64,000 nt of DNA from Streptomyces sp. JJ36 (GTDB taxonomy: Bacteria; Actinomycetota; Actinomycetes; Streptomycetales; Streptomycetaceae), in contig NZ_JACYHE010000003.1 of assembly GCF_021696945.1 (NCBI RefSeq), forward strand, positions 100,710-164,709, written 5' to 3'. Position 1 is the stretch's first letter, and every line of letters starts with the position of its first letter. This document shows positions 18,353 through 27,695 of the stretch, piece after piece. The translations under genes were made by a program, and so were the position numbers. The notes under the pieces were generated by a model. It saw only the letters and a list, made by a program, of their open reading frames with translations, searched no databases and was not told where the DNA came from.

Positions 18353-18368
18353 CGTTGTGCGATCGGCC
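18353..18368. promoter_or_regulatory. Candidate PucR site between the symporter and hypX genes
   Basis: CGTTGTGCGATCGGCC matches 13 of 16 positions of the reverse-complement site at 14679-14694. It lies in the 331-bp divergent gap, otherwise empty of genes, about 100 nt upstream of the symporter start and 216 nt upstream of hypX. Confidence 0.4.
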
Positions 18369-18583
18369 GAAGAATCGGCCCGGGTGTCGGCGTTCCGCAC
18401 ACCGCGGTCCGGCTCGTCCCGCCCCCTGCCCGCGAGGCGCCGCACCGCGAAACGGGTGACCCGCCCGCGGACGCGCGGCGCGGCCGCGCGCCGCACCGGC
18501 ACCCGGCCCGGATGATCGTCGCTGACCGGGGTCCCGGCGCCCCGCCACCCACCTCCGACGCGCCGGGCGGCTGGGAGGTCCCG

Positions 18584-20389
18584 ATGCGCATCCTGCTGGT
18601 GGCGACGGCGTTCAACAGCCTCACGCAGCGCGTCTTCGCCGAGCTCGGCGACCGCGGGCACGAGGTGGCGGCGGAGACGGTGCCGGACGGCGCGGCCGTC
18701 CGCGCCGCGGTGCGGCGGCACACGCCGGAGCTGGTGCTGGCACCCATGCTGAAGGCGGTGATCCCGCCGGACGTGCACCGGGCGCACACCTGTCTCGTCG
18801 TGCACCCCGGTCCGGTCGGCGACCGCGGTCCCTCCTCGCTGGACCGGGCGGTCCAGGAGGGCGCCACCCGCTGGGGCGTGACGGTCCTCCAGGCCGAGGA
18901 GGAACTGGACGCCGGCGCGGTGTGGGCCTCGGCCTCCTGCACGGTCCCCCCGGTCGGCAAGAGCGACCTGTACCGCAACGAGATCGCCGACGCCGCGCTG
19001 GAGGCCCTGCTGCTCGCGGTGAGCCGCTACGCCTCTGGCAGCGGCAACCCGCGACGCCAGGACGACCCCGGACTGCGGGCCGCCGTACGGTCCCGGCCGT
19101 ACCTGCGGCAGCGGGAGCGGCTCATCGACTGGCGGCACGACCCGACCACCACGGTGCTGCGGAAGCTGCGCGCGGCCGACTCGCAGCCGGGCGTGCGAGA
19201 CGAGCTTCTCGGCGGCGTCTTCCACCTGCACGGCGGCCACCCCGAGGACCGGCTGCGGGGCCGCCCCGGCGACCTGCTGGCGACCCGGACCGGCGCGGTC
19301 TGCCGGGCCACCGCCGACGGCGCGGTGTGGCTGCCCGCGCTGCGGGAGCGCAGCCCGGACGGGCGGCGCGGCATCACCCTGCCCGCCGTGCAGGCGCTGG
19401 GGGACCGGCTGCCGCCGCTGCCGGAGGACCCCGCCCCGGCGTGGCCGGACCAGGAGGGCCGCCGCACCTGGGCGGACATCCGGTACGCGGAGTCCGGTGC
19501 CGTCGGCTTCCTGCGCTTCTCCTTCCCGGGCGGGGCGATGAGCACCGGGCAGTGCCGTCGGCTGCTCGCGGCCTACCGCCGGGCCTGCGAACGTCCCACC
19601 TCGGTGCTGGTGCTCGGCGGCGTGCGGGACTTCTTCTCCAACGGCATCCACCTCGGCGTCATCGAGGCGGCCGCCGATCCCGCGGGGGAGTCCTGGGCGA
19701 ACATCGTCGCCATGGACGACCTCGTGGAGGCGGTCCTCACCACCACCGACCGGCTGGTCGTCGCCGCCCTGGGCGGCAACGCCGCGGCCGGCGGCGCCAT
19801 GCTGGCGCTCGCCGCCGACGAGGTGTGGTGCCGGCGCGGCGCGGTGCTCAACCCGCACTACCGGCTGATGGGGCTGCCCGGCTCCGAGTACTGGACCTGC
19901 ACCCTGCCGCGCCGCGTCGGCGCGGAGACCGCGCGGGCCCTCACCGAGGACGCACTGCCGGTGAGCGCCGCCGCCGCGCGCCGGCTCGGCCTGGTCGACC
20001 GGCTGCTGGAGTGCGGCCCGCAGGCCTTCGCCGGCGAGGTCGCCGCACTGGCCGTCCGCACCGCCCAGGATCCCGGCACCCACCGGCGGGTGGCCGCCAA
20101 GAAGGCCGCGCTGGAGGAGGAGCAGGCCCGCAAGCCGCTCGCCGCCCACCGGGCCGAGGAACTCGCCCGGATGCGCGCGGTCTTCTTCGACCCGGGAGCG
20201 CCCTACCACGCGCTGCGCGCCGCCTTCGTACGGAAGGAGCCGCCGCCCTTCCCGCCGCCCGTGCCGCGCCTCCCCGCACGCACCGCGCACAGCCGGGCCG
20301 GCCGCGCCCATGCCGGCGGGCCCGAACGGGCGAGCGGGGCGGCGCCCGGCGGCGTGTCAGCGGCGGACGGCGGAGGCCGGATTCTCTAA
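18584..20389 (+). CDS. hypX: Hydrogenase maturation factor HypX/HoxX (CO-ligand supply)
   Basis: A protein of 601 residues. The ATG at 18584 follows GGGAGG. The N-terminal formyl-transferase-like domain (about 1-250) has VVHPGPVGDRGPSSLDRAV with the formyl-THF site. The C-terminal enoyl-CoA-hydratase/isomerase-like domain (about 290-500) has GGVRDFFSNGIHL, ALGGNAAAGGAMLALAADEV and NPHYRLMGLPGSEYW. HypX converts a formyl group from formyl-tetrahydrofolate to the active-site CO of NiFe-hydrogenases and is typical of organisms that mature hydrogenase in air. It opens the hypXABFCDE cluster and has an Ala/Gly-rich tail not needed for the fold. Confidence 0.9.
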   Translation: MRILLVATAFNSLTQRVFAELGDRGHEVAAETVPDGAAVRAAVRRHTPELVLAPMLKAVIPPDVHRAHTCLVVHPGPVGDRGPSSLDRAVQEGATRWGVTVLQAEEELDAGAVWASASCTVPPVGKSDLYRNEIADAALEALLLAVSRYASGSGNPRRQDDPGLRAAVRSRPYLRQRERLIDWRHDPTTTVLRKLRAADSQPGVRDELLGGVFHLHGGHPEDRLRGRPGDLLATRTGAVCRATADGAVWLPALRERSPDGRRGITLPAVQALGDRLPPLPEDPAPAWPDQEGRRTWADIRYAESGAVGFLRFSFPGGAMSTGQCRRLLAAYRRACERPTSVLVLGGVRDFFSNGIHLGVIEAAADPAGESWANIVAMDDLVEAVLTTTDRLVVAALGGNAAAGGAMLALAADEVWCRRGAVLNPHYRLMGLPGSEYWTCTLPRRVGAETARALTEDALPVSAAAARRLGLVDRLLECGPQAFAGEVAALAVRTAQDPGTHRRVAAKKAALEEEQARKPLAAHRAEELARMRAVFFDPGAPYHALRAAFVRKEPPPFPPPVPRLPARTAHSRAGRAHAGGPERASGAAPGGVSAADGGGRIL

Positions 20390-20458
20390 TGGGAGCGTCG
20401 AGCCCGCCCCGCGGGGAGGGCAGCGCCCGGCGGCACCTTCCACGGAGAGAGACCACCG

Positions 20459-20923
20459 ATGCACGAGATGTCCATCGCGCTGGCGGTGGTGGAGCAGGTC
20501 GAGGAGGCCCTGGACGGCGACGAGGCCGGCACCGGGTCCGTCGGGAGCGTGCGGCTGGAAGTCGGCGAGCTCGCCGGGGTGGTGCCCGACGCGCTGGAGT
20601 TCTCCTTCTCCCTCGCCTGTGCCGGCACCCGCCTGGAGGGCGCCGCCCTGCACCTCGACGCGGTGCCCGGGCGGGCCCGCTGCACCGGTTGCGGCGCGGA
20701 GTGGGCGACCGGCATGCCGCCGCGGCTGTGCTGTGCGGAGTGCGGCGGCGCCGGCACCGAACTGCTGGCCGGGCGCGAACTGCGGATCACCGCCGTCGAG
20801 TACTGCGCGGGGCATGCCGAGGAGAGCGGGGGCGGCCCGCCCGGTGCGGTCCCCGGGGCCGGGGAGCCCGCAGCCGCCGGTCCCGCGGTGTCCGTATCCG
20901 CCCGCGCCCCCGAGGAGGGCTGA
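20459..20923 (+). CDS. hypA: Hydrogenase nickel chaperone HypA
   Basis: A protein of 154 residues beginning MHEMSIA, whose His2 binds nickel in the family. A zinc ribbon with CTGC and CAEC pairs lies at about residues 75-100. After the core (about 118 residues) there is an Ala/Gly/Pro-rich tail of 35 residues, longer than usual. It follows hypX by 69 nt with a good ribosome site (GGAGAGA) and precedes hypB by two bases. It passes Ni(II) to the large subunit together with HypB. Confidence 0.92.
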   Translation: MHEMSIALAVVEQVEEALDGDEAGTGSVGSVRLEVGELAGVVPDALEFSFSLACAGTRLEGAALHLDAVPGRARCTGCGAEWATGMPPRLCCAECGGAGTELLAGRELRITAVEYCAGHAEESGGGPPGAVPGAGEPAAAGPAVSVSARAPEEG

Positions 20924-20925
20924 CC

Positions 20926-21825
20926 ATGTGCCGTGCCGTCGACCTGGAGCAGGCGGTCCTGGCGAAGAACGACCGCAGTGCCGAGGCCCTGCGCACCGAA
21001 CTCGCCGCCCGCGGCACCGCCGTGGTCAATCTGCTCTCCAGCCCCGGCAGCGGCAAGACCGCGCTGCTGGAGGCCGAGCTGCAGCACGCCCGGCGCCGGG
21101 GCGTGCCCGCCGCCGCCCTCACTGCGGACCTGGCCACCGAGAACGACGCCGTACGGCTGGCCCGCGCCGGCCTCCCGGTCCGGCAGGTGCACACGGACGG
21201 TCTGTGCCATCTGGAGGCCGGCATGCTCCGCGGCCACCTGGAGGGCTGGCTGCCTGCGGACACCCGGCTGCTCTTCGTGGAGAACGTCGGCAACCTCGTC
21301 TGCCCCGCCTCCTACGACCTGGGCGAGACGCTGCGGGTGGCGCTGGCCTCGGTGACCGAGGGCGAGGACAAGCCGCTGAAGTACCCGACCGCCTTCGGGC
21401 TCGCCCAGCTCGTGGTGGTCACCAAGAACGACCTCGCGGAGGCGGTCGACTTCGACCGGGAGGGCTTCCTGCGGAACGTACGGCAGGTCAACCCGGGTGT
21501 CGAGGTGCTCTTCACCTCCGTACGCACCGGCGAGGGCGGCGGCGGGCTGCTGGACCGCGCGCTGGCCGCGGCGGACGGCGGCACCGTGCACGCCCCGGTG
21601 ATGGCCCGCACCGTCGCCATGGACGGGCACCACCACGGGCCCGCGGCCGGTCACGGCCACGCGCAGACCCACGACCACGACCACGCGCACCGTCACGGCC
21701 ACGCGCACCGTCACGGCCACGCGCACGGTGACGGCAACGGCCAGGCTCACGGTCACCTCCACACCCCCGCCTCCGCCCAGGCGCCCGCCCCCGCGCCCGG
21801 GCCCGCGGAGCACACGCCCCGATGA
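20926..21825 (+). CDS. hypB: Hydrogenase nickel-insertion GTPase HypB with C-terminal His tail
   Basis: A protein of 299 residues. The P-loop is SSPGSGKTALLE (about 38-49). The metal/GTPase motifs TADLATENDA, VENVGNLVCP and the guanine motif TKND follow. A His-rich nickel-storage region normally sits at the N-terminus of HypB. Here the N-terminus is short, and about 18 histidines fall in residues 231-283 after the GTPase domain. The tail DNA contains 18-bp tandem repeats. The stop overlaps hypF (ATGA). GTP hydrolysis drives nickel transfer to HypA and the hydrogenase. Confidence 0.93.
   Translation: MCRAVDLEQAVLAKNDRSAEALRTELAARGTAVVNLLSSPGSGKTALLEAELQHARRRGVPAAALTADLATENDAVRLARAGLPVRQVHTDGLCHLEAGMLRGHLEGWLPADTRLLFVENVGNLVCPASYDLGETLRVALASVTEGEDKPLKYPTAFGLAQLVVVTKNDLAEAVDFDREGFLRNVRQVNPGVEVLFTSVRTGEGGGGLLDRALAAADGGTVHAPVMARTVAMDGHHHGPAAGHGHAQTHDHDHAHRHGHAHRHGHAHGDGNGQAHGHLHTPASAQAPAPAPGPAEHTPR
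21682..21735. repeat. 18-bp tandem repeat encoding the His tail of HypB
   Basis: CACGCGCACCGTCACGGC occurs perfectly at 21682-21699 and 21700-21717, with a third diverged copy after it. It keeps frame and encodes HAHRHG units, so copy-number change would lengthen or shorten the metal tail without a frameshift. Confidence 0.75.
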
Positions 21826-24299
21826 CCGCGGACGCCCCCCTCGCCCCGCCCCCGGCCGGCCGGGTCCGGTGCCGGGTCACGGTGCGCGGCGTGGTGCAGG
21901 GCGTCGGCTTCCGCCCGTTCGTCTTCGCCCTCGCCGGGGAGCTCGGCCTGGCCGGCCACGTCGCCAACACCGGGAGCGGCGTGGTCGCCGAGGTCGAGGG
22001 CGAGGAGACGGCCGTCACGGCCTTCTGCGAGCGGATCGCCTCCGACGCGCCCCCGCTCGCCGTGGTGGAGTCCGTGGGCCGCGAACCGCTGCCCGCCGCC
22101 GGCCCGCAGGCCCCCGGCGGCTTCACCATCGCCGACTCCCGCGCGGACGGGCCCGCCCGCACCCTGGTGCCACCGGACACCGCCACCTGCGACGCCTGCC
22201 TCACCGAGCTGGCCGACCCGGCCGACCGGCGCCACCGGCACCCCTTCGTCACCTGCACCCACTGCGGCCCGCGGTTCACCATCGTCACCGGGCTGCCCTA
22301 CGACCGGGCCGCCACCACCATGGCGGACTTCCCGATGTGCGAGCGGTGCGCGCGGGAGTACGCCGACCCGGCCGACCGCAGGTTCCACGCGCAGCCCGTG
22401 GCCTGCCACGACTGCGGGCCCCGGCTGCGGCTGCTGCTGCCCCCGGCGGGCGGCGGCCCGGACGGCGGCATGGACGGCTTCGCGGGCGCCGCCGCGGACT
22501 CCCCGTCCGACGCCGCCGGCGACCCCGTCCGCCGCGCCCGGGAGCTGCTGGCCGCCGGCGCGATCGTGGCGGTCAAGGGGCTCGGCGGCTACCACCTCGC
22601 CTGCGACGCCGGGAACCCGGAGGCCGTACGGCTGCTGCGGCGGCGCAAGGGCCGCGCCGCCAAGCCGTTCGCCCTGATGGCCCGGGACGTCGCGGACGCC
22701 GAACGGCTCGCCCACCTCGGCCCCGCCGAACGGGAACTGCTGACCGGCCCCCGCCGCCCCATCGTCCTGTTGCGCGCCCGCCCGCCCGGCGCCCGGCCGT
22801 CCGACGCCCCCGCCGTGGCCGCGGAGGTCGCCCCCGGCTGCGCCGATCTCGGCATCATGCTCCCGTACACCCCGCTGCACCACCTGCTGCTGGGCCTGCC
22901 CGGCGACCCGCCCGGTCCCCGGCTCCTCGTGCTGACCAGCGGCAACCTGGGCGGTGAGCCCATCGTCACCGACGACGCCGAGGCCCTGCGTCGGCTCGCC
23001 TCGCTCGCCGACGCCTGGCTGCTCCACGACCGGCCCGTGCACGTCCCCTGCGACGACTCCGTGGTGCGGGTGGTCGACGGCGCCCCGCTGCCCGTACGCC
23101 GCTCCCGCGGCTACGCGCCCTTCCCCGTCCCGCTGCCGGTCCCGGTGCGCCCGGCCCTCGCGGCCGGCGGCGACCTGAAGAACACCTGCTGCCTCGGCGA
23201 GGGACGCCGAGCCTGGCTCTCCGCACACATCGGGGACATGGACGACCTCGCGACGCTCACCGCCTTCGGCGCCGCCGAGCGGCACCTGGAGCGGCTCACC
23301 GGCGTCCGGCCCGGGCTGCTGGTCGCCGACCGGCACCCCGGCTACCGCAGCGCCGGCTGGGCCCGGCGGCACGCCGCCGGGCGGCCCGTGCGCACCGTGC
23401 AGCACCACCACGCGCACATCGCCGCCGTGCTGGCCGAGTCGGGGATGGACGGTACCCGGCAGGTGCTCGGGGTGGCCTTCGACGGCACCGGCTACGGCGA
23501 CGACGGCGCCGTGTGGGGCGGCGAGTTCCTGCTCGCCGACTACGCCGGCTACCGCCGCTTCGCGCAGCTCGCCTACGTGCCGCTGCCCGGCGGCGACGCG
23601 GCCGTGCGCCACCCGTACCGGATGGCCCTCTCCCACCTGCGCGCCGCCGGGCTGCGCTGGGACGAGGACCTGCCGCCCGTCGCCGCCTGCGCCCTCGACG
23701 AGCGCCTGGTGCTCGCCCGGCAGCTCGAGCGCGGCCTGCACTGCGTGCCCACCTCCAGCATGGGCCGGCTCTTCGACGCGGTGTCCTCGCTGACCGGCGT
23801 CTGCCACCACGCCGGATACGAGGCCCAGGCGGCGGTCGAGCTGGAGGCGGCGGCCGCCGCGTACGAGGCAGCCGTCGGGCCCGTGCCGGAGCCGCCCGGC
23901 ACCGGCACGGGCGGCGGCTTCGAGCTGCGCCGTACCCCGCGCGGCCACCTCGCCGCCGACCCGGCGCCGCTGCTGGCCGCGCTGGTCGACGGGCTGCGCC
24001 GGGGCGAGGCCTGCGGGCTCCTCGCCGCCCGCTTCCACGCGGCGGTGGCCGGCCTGGTCCGGCGGCTCTGCGCGGCCGCCCGGGAACGGCACGGCACCGG
24101 CACGGTGGCGCTCAGCGGCGGCGTCTTCGCCAACGCCGTGCTCGCCGGAGCCTGCGTCCGCGGGCTGCGCGAGGACGGCTTCACGGTGCTGACGCACCGT
24201 CATGTACCCCCGAACGACGGCGGTCTGGCCCTCGGCCAGCTTCTGGTGGCGGCCCGTGCCGGCGCCGGGGACGGCGCCGGAAGCGGGACGACCCCGTAG
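21822..24299 (+). CDS. hypF: Carbamoyltransferase HypF (cyanide-ligand synthesis)
   Basis: A protein of 825 residues overlapping hypB by four bases. Domains in order: acylphosphatase (about 16-105, VQGVGFRPFVFALA), two C4 zinc fingers (CDACLTEL...CTHCG and CERCAREY...CHDCG), a YrdC/Sua5-like domain (GAIVAVKGLGGYHLACDA) and a C-terminal Kae1-like domain (VQHHHAHIAAVLAE, GVAFDGTGYGDDG, ALSGGVFAN). It makes carbamoyl-adenylate and transfers it to the HypE C-terminal Cys. Low-complexity Gly/Ala insertions are seen between domains. Confidence 0.93.
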   Translation: MTADAPLAPPPAGRVRCRVTVRGVVQGVGFRPFVFALAGELGLAGHVANTGSGVVAEVEGEETAVTAFCERIASDAPPLAVVESVGREPLPAAGPQAPGGFTIADSRADGPARTLVPPDTATCDACLTELADPADRRHRHPFVTCTHCGPRFTIVTGLPYDRAATTMADFPMCERCAREYADPADRRFHAQPVACHDCGPRLRLLLPPAGGGPDGGMDGFAGAAADSPSDAAGDPVRRARELLAAGAIVAVKGLGGYHLACDAGNPEAVRLLRRRKGRAAKPFALMARDVADAERLAHLGPAERELLTGPRRPIVLLRARPPGARPSDAPAVAAEVAPGCADLGIMLPYTPLHHLLLGLPGDPPGPRLLVLTSGNLGGEPIVTDDAEALRRLASLADAWLLHDRPVHVPCDDSVVRVVDGAPLPVRRSRGYAPFPVPLPVPVRPALAAGGDLKNTCCLGEGRRAWLSAHIGDMDDLATLTAFGAAERHLERLTGVRPGLLVADRHPGYRSAGWARRHAAGRPVRTVQHHHAHIAAVLAESGMDGTRQVLGVAFDGTGYGDDGAVWGGEFLLADYAGYRRFAQLAYVPLPGGDAAVRHPYRMALSHLRAAGLRWDEDLPPVAACALDERLVLARQLERGLHCVPTSSMGRLFDAVSSLTGVCHHAGYEAQAAVELEAAAAAYEAAVGPVPEPPGTGTGGGFELRRTPRGHLAADPAPLLAALVDGLRRGEACGLLAARFHAAVAGLVRRLCAAARERHGTGTVALSGGVFANAVLAGACVRGLREDGFTVLTHRHVPPNDGGLALGQLLVAARAGAGDGAGSGTTP

Positions 24300-24313
24300 A
24301 GCGAGGAGGACCC

Positions 24314-24718
24314 ATGTGCCTGGCGGTACCCGGCAGAGTGGTCGGCGTGCACGAGCGTGACGGCACCCGCATGGCCGAGGTGGACTTCGGCGGCGTGGTG
24401 AAGGAGGTGTGCCTGGAGTACCTGCCCGACCTGCGGGTCGGCGAGTACACCATCGTCCATGTCGGCTTCGCGCTCCAGCGGCTGGACGAGGAGTCGGCCC
24501 GGCAGACCCTGGAGCTCTTCGGGCAGCTCGGCCTGCTGGAGGAGGAGTTCGGCGACGCCTGGCAGCAGGCGGCGGAGGAGAGCGGGGCGCCGCTGCCGGC
24601 CGGCACGGTCCCCGCGGCGCAGGCCGCGGCGACGCCCGCGGCGGGAGGCCCTGCGGCCGGTCCTGCGGCAGGGCGGGGGCCGGTGGCGGAGACGGAGAGG
24701 CGGGAGGCGCGTCCGTGA
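24314..24718 (+). CDS. hypC: Hydrogenase assembly chaperone HypC with extended tail
   Basis: A protein of 134 residues that starts [10 protein letters not shown], with the Cys2 needed for binding HypD and the iron. The core ends at about residue 85. The remaining 50 residues are Ala/Gly/Pro-rich, longer than the usual 75-95-residue HypC. It follows hypF by 14 nt with GAGGAGG and overlaps hypD (GTGA). Confidence 0.92.
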   Translation: MCLAVPGRVVGVHERDGTRMAEVDFGGVVKEVCLEYLPDLRVGEYTIVHVGFALQRLDEESARQTLELFGQLGLLEEEFGDAWQQAAEESGAPLPAGTVPAAQAAATPAAGGPAAGPAAGRGPVAETERREARP

Positions 24719-25854
24719 AGTACATCGACGAGTTCCAGAACCCGGACCTCGCCCGGCGGCTGCTGGACGACATCCACGCCACCGTCACCCGCCCCTGGGC
24801 CCTGATGGAGGTGTGCGGCGGTCAGACCCACACCATCATCCGGCACGGCATCGACCAGCTCCTGCCGGAGCAGGTCCGGCTGATCCACGGCCCCGGCTGC
24901 CCGGTCTGCGTCACCCCGCTGGAGGTCATCGACAAGGCCCTGGCCATCGCGTCCCGGCCGGAGGTGATCTTCTGCTCGTTCGGCGACATGCTGCGGGTCC
25001 CCGGCACCGACCGGGACCTGTTCCGGGTACGCAGCGAGGGCGGCGACGTGCGGGTGGTGTACTCGCCGCTCGACGCGCTGCGCCTCGCCGAGGAGCACCC
25101 GGAGCGCGAAGTGGTCTTCTTCGGCATCGGTTTCGAGACCACCGCGCCGCCCAACGCCATGGCGGTCCACCAGGCCCGCCGGCGCGGCGTGCGGAACTTC
25201 AGCATGCTGGTCTCGCACGTCCGCGTCCCGCCCGCGATCGAGGCCATCATGACCTCCGAGGACTGCCGGGTGCAGGGGTTCCTGGCCGCAGGCCACGTGT
25301 GCAGCGTGATGGGCACCGCCGAGTACCCGGAGCTGGCCGAGCGCTTCCGGGTGCCGATCGTGGTCACCGGCTTCGAGCCGCTGGACATCCTGGAGGGCGT
25401 ACGCCGCACCGTGCGGCAGCTCGAACGGGGCGAGCACGCCGTGGACAACGCCTACCCCCGGGCCGTCCGGGAGGAGGGCAACCCGGCCGCCCGCGCCATG
25501 CTCGACGACGTCTTCGAGGTGACCGACCGGGCCTGGCGCGGCATCGGGACCATCCCCGGCAGCGGCTGGCGGCTCTCCCCGCGCTACCGGGAGTACGACG
25601 CCGAGCACCGGTTCGCGGTCACCGGCATCACCACCGAGGAGCCGGCGGCCTGCCGCAGCGGCGAGGTCCTGCAGGGGCTCATCACCCCGCCCGAGTGCGC
25701 CGCCTTCGGCACCACCTGCACCCCCCGCACCCCGCTCGGCGCCACCATGGTCTCCAGCGAGGGCGCCTGCGCCGCGTACTACCTCTACCGCCGCCTCGGC
25801 GGCACCGCGACACCTGCCGTTCCCGCTGCCCAGGAGGCGAGCTCCGTTGGCTGA
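24715..25854 (+). CDS. hypD: Hydrogenase iron-ligand assembly protein HypD
   Basis: A protein of 379 residues with a GTG start coupled to hypC. Family motifs are complete: [15 protein letters not shown] (iron-binding Cys), [34 protein letters not shown] and the C-terminal 4Fe-4S cysteines including CRSGEVLQG and FGTTCTP. HypD holds the Fe while two cyanides and CO are attached. No irregularities are seen. Confidence 0.95.
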   Translation: MKYIDEFQNPDLARRLLDDIHATVTRPWALMEVCGGQTHTIIRHGIDQLLPEQVRLIHGPGCPVCVTPLEVIDKALAIASRPEVIFCSFGDMLRVPGTDRDLFRVRSEGGDVRVVYSPLDALRLAEEHPEREVVFFGIGFETTAPPNAMAVHQARRRGVRNFSMLVSHVRVPPAIEAIMTSEDCRVQGFLAAGHVCSVMGTAEYPELAERFRVPIVVTGFEPLDILEGVRRTVRQLERGEHAVDNAYPRAVREEGNPAARAMLDDVFEVTDRAWRGIGTIPGSGWRLSPRYREYDAEHRFAVTGITTEEPAACRSGEVLQGLITPPECAAFGTTCTPRTPLGATMVSSEGACAAYYLYRRLGGTATPAVPAAQEASSVG

Positions 25855-27001
25855 GACCACCACCGCCCGTCCGGCCGCCCCGGAGACGCCGGGCGGCCCG
25901 GAGGCACCGGACACCGGACGGGGCACCACACCGGCCCCCGGTGCCCCGGACGCACCCGACTTCTCCGGCTGGACCTGCCCGCTGCCGCTGCGCGACCACC
26001 CGCGGATCGTGATGGGCCACGGCGGCGGCGGGGCGCTCTCCGCCGAACTGGTCGAACATGTCTTCGCGCCCGCCTTCGGCGGCCCCGCCCTGGCCGGCCT
26101 CGCCGACTCCGCCACGGTCACGCTCGGCGGCGCCCGGCTCGCCTTCTCCACCGACACCTTCGTGGTCCGGCCGCTCTTCTTCCCCGGCGGCAGCATCGGG
26201 GACCTGGCGGTCAACGGCACCGTCAACGATCTCGCGATGAGCGGAGCCCAGCCCGCCTACCTCTCCTGCGGCTTCGTGCTGGAGGAGGGCGTCGAGACGG
26301 CGCTGGTCGCCCGGGTCGCCGAGGCGCTGGGCGCGGCCGCCCGTACCGCCGGGGTGGAGGTCGTCACCGGGGACACCAAGGTGGTGGAGGCCGGGCGGGG
26401 CGACGGCGTCTACCTCAACACGGCCGGCATCGGCCTGGTACCCGACGGGGTCGACCTGCGCCCGCAGCGGGCCGAGCCCGGCGACGTGGTGCTGGTGAGC
26501 GGACCGATCGGGCTGCACGGCGTGGCGGTGCTCAGCCGCCGCGAGGGGCTGGAGTTCGACGTGGAGATCGCCAGCGACTGCGCCGCGCTGGGCGGCCTGG
26601 TCGAGGCGATGCTCGCGGTCACCCCCGACCTGCACGTGCTGCGCGACCCGACCCGCGGCGGTGTGGCGGCGGCGCTCGGCGAGATCGCCTCCGCCGCCGG
26701 GGTGGGCGTGGTGGTCCGGGAGCGGTCGCTGCCGGTGCCGGAGCCGGTGGCGAACGCCTGTGCGATGCTCGGCCTGGACCCCCTCTATGTCGCCAACGAG
26801 GGCAAGCTGGTCGCCTTCGTCCCCCGGGAGCACGCGGATGCGGTGCTGGCCGCGATGCACGCCCACCCCCTGGGGACCGGGGCCGCCGTGATCGGCGAGT
26901 GCGTCCCCGACCACCCGGGCATGGTGGTCGCCCGCACCGGGCTGGGCGGCACCCGCGTCGTCGACCTGCCGGTCGGCGAACAGCTCCCGCGCATCTGCTG
27001 A
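25847..27001 (+). CDS. hypE: Hydrogenase maturation protein HypE (carbamoyl dehydratase)
   Basis: A protein of 384 residues. The TTG start at 25847 overlaps the hypD end by 8 nt and has AGGAGGCGAG upstream. A Pro/Ala-rich extension of about 40 residues precedes the PurM-like core ([28 protein letters not shown]). It ends PRIC, the C-terminal Cys that carries thiocarbamate and is dehydrated to thiocyanate as cyanide donor. It is the last hyp gene. A K+-channel-like gene begins one base later. Confidence 0.94.
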   Translation: MAETTTARPAAPETPGGPEAPDTGRGTTPAPGAPDAPDFSGWTCPLPLRDHPRIVMGHGGGGALSAELVEHVFAPAFGGPALAGLADSATVTLGGARLAFSTDTFVVRPLFFPGGSIGDLAVNGTVNDLAMSGAQPAYLSCGFVLEEGVETALVARVAEALGAAARTAGVEVVTGDTKVVEAGRGDGVYLNTAGIGLVPDGVDLRPQRAEPGDVVLVSGPIGLHGVAVLSRREGLEFDVEIASDCAALGGLVEAMLAVTPDLHVLRDPTRGGVAAALGEIASAAGVGVVVRERSLPVPEPVANACAMLGLDPLYVANEGKLVAFVPREHADAVLAAMHAHPLGTGAAVIGECVPDHPGMVVARTGLGGTRVVDLPVGEQLPRIC

Positions 27002-27002
27002 G

Positions 27003-27602
27003 GTGACCGACGCGGGTTCCGGACCGCCCGGCCGGGGGCGTGACGCCCCCGGCGGGCGTGGCCGGACGCGCCGGGAGCTCGCCCGGGCGGGCGCCTGGGC
27101 CTGGGCGGCCAACGGCGGCCTCGCCGTGGCCCTGGCCGTCTGCTATTTCTTCTTCCCGCTGGACCGGCTCGGCACCGAGCGCCCGGTGCTGAGCTGGGTG
27201 CTGTTCCTGCTGGCCCTGGCCGCGCTCACCTTCACCCTCTCCCTGCAGGTCCGCTACACCGTCACGGAGGACCCGCGGGGGCGCCCGGGGCTGGTCATCC
27301 CGGTGCTCGTGGTGCTGTCGCTGTTCGTCTTCTCCTCGGCGTACTACGCGCTCGCGCAGTACCCGGGCCAGATGCGCGGTCTGACCACCCGGCTGGACGC
27401 CCTCTACTTCACCCTCGTCACCACCGCGACCGTCGGGTACGGCGACATCACCCCGCACGGCCAGGAGGCCAGGATGGTGGCGGTGGTGCAGATCGTCTAC
27501 AACTTCGTGGTCCTGGCCGCCGCGGTGACCTCGCTCTCCGGGTACCTCCGCACCCGGATCGGCAGCCCCGGCGGCCGTTCCGGCGGCACGCCCCGGTCCT
27601 GA
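27003..27602 (+). CDS. Small potassium-channel-like membrane protein
   Basis: A protein of 199 residues with a GTG start one base after the hypE stop. Hydrophobic segments lie near residues 33-51, 63-82, 98-115 and 158-178, and the canonical K+ selectivity filter TVGYGD is at 143-148. There is no attached RCK domain. It is placed between hypE and the dehydrogenase genes in the same direction, so it is probably co-transcribed with redox genes. A role in balancing charge during membrane electron transfer is only a guess. It may also be an unrelated ion channel. Confidence 0.8.
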   Translation: MTDAGSGPPGRGRDAPGGRGRTRRELARAGAWAWAANGGLAVALAVCYFFFPLDRLGTERPVLSWVLFLLALAALTFTLSLQVRYTVTEDPRGRPGLVIPVLVVLSLFVFSSAYYALAQYPGQMRGLTTRLDALYFTLVTTATVGYGDITPHGQEARMVAVVQIVYNFVVLAAAVTSLSGYLRTRIGSPGGRSGGTPRS

Positions 27603-27695
27603 CACCCCCGCCCTGACCCGCCGGCGCCCCGGTCCCGAGTGGCGGCCCGGTGTGCGGGTACCCGGGGCGTCCCGCGACGCGGAAAGGTGAGAGAG

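Noticed and set aside
14729..20311. A very long open leftward frame of about 1860 codons
   Set aside because: It runs antisense through the PucR gene, the symporter region and hypX. It has no domain, no ribosome site and the codon pattern expected of a shadow in very GC-rich DNA.
21682..21735. CRISPR-like repeats
   Set aside because: The repeats are in frame, without spacers, and encode the His tail of HypB. No CRISPR array or cas gene was seen anywhere in the window.
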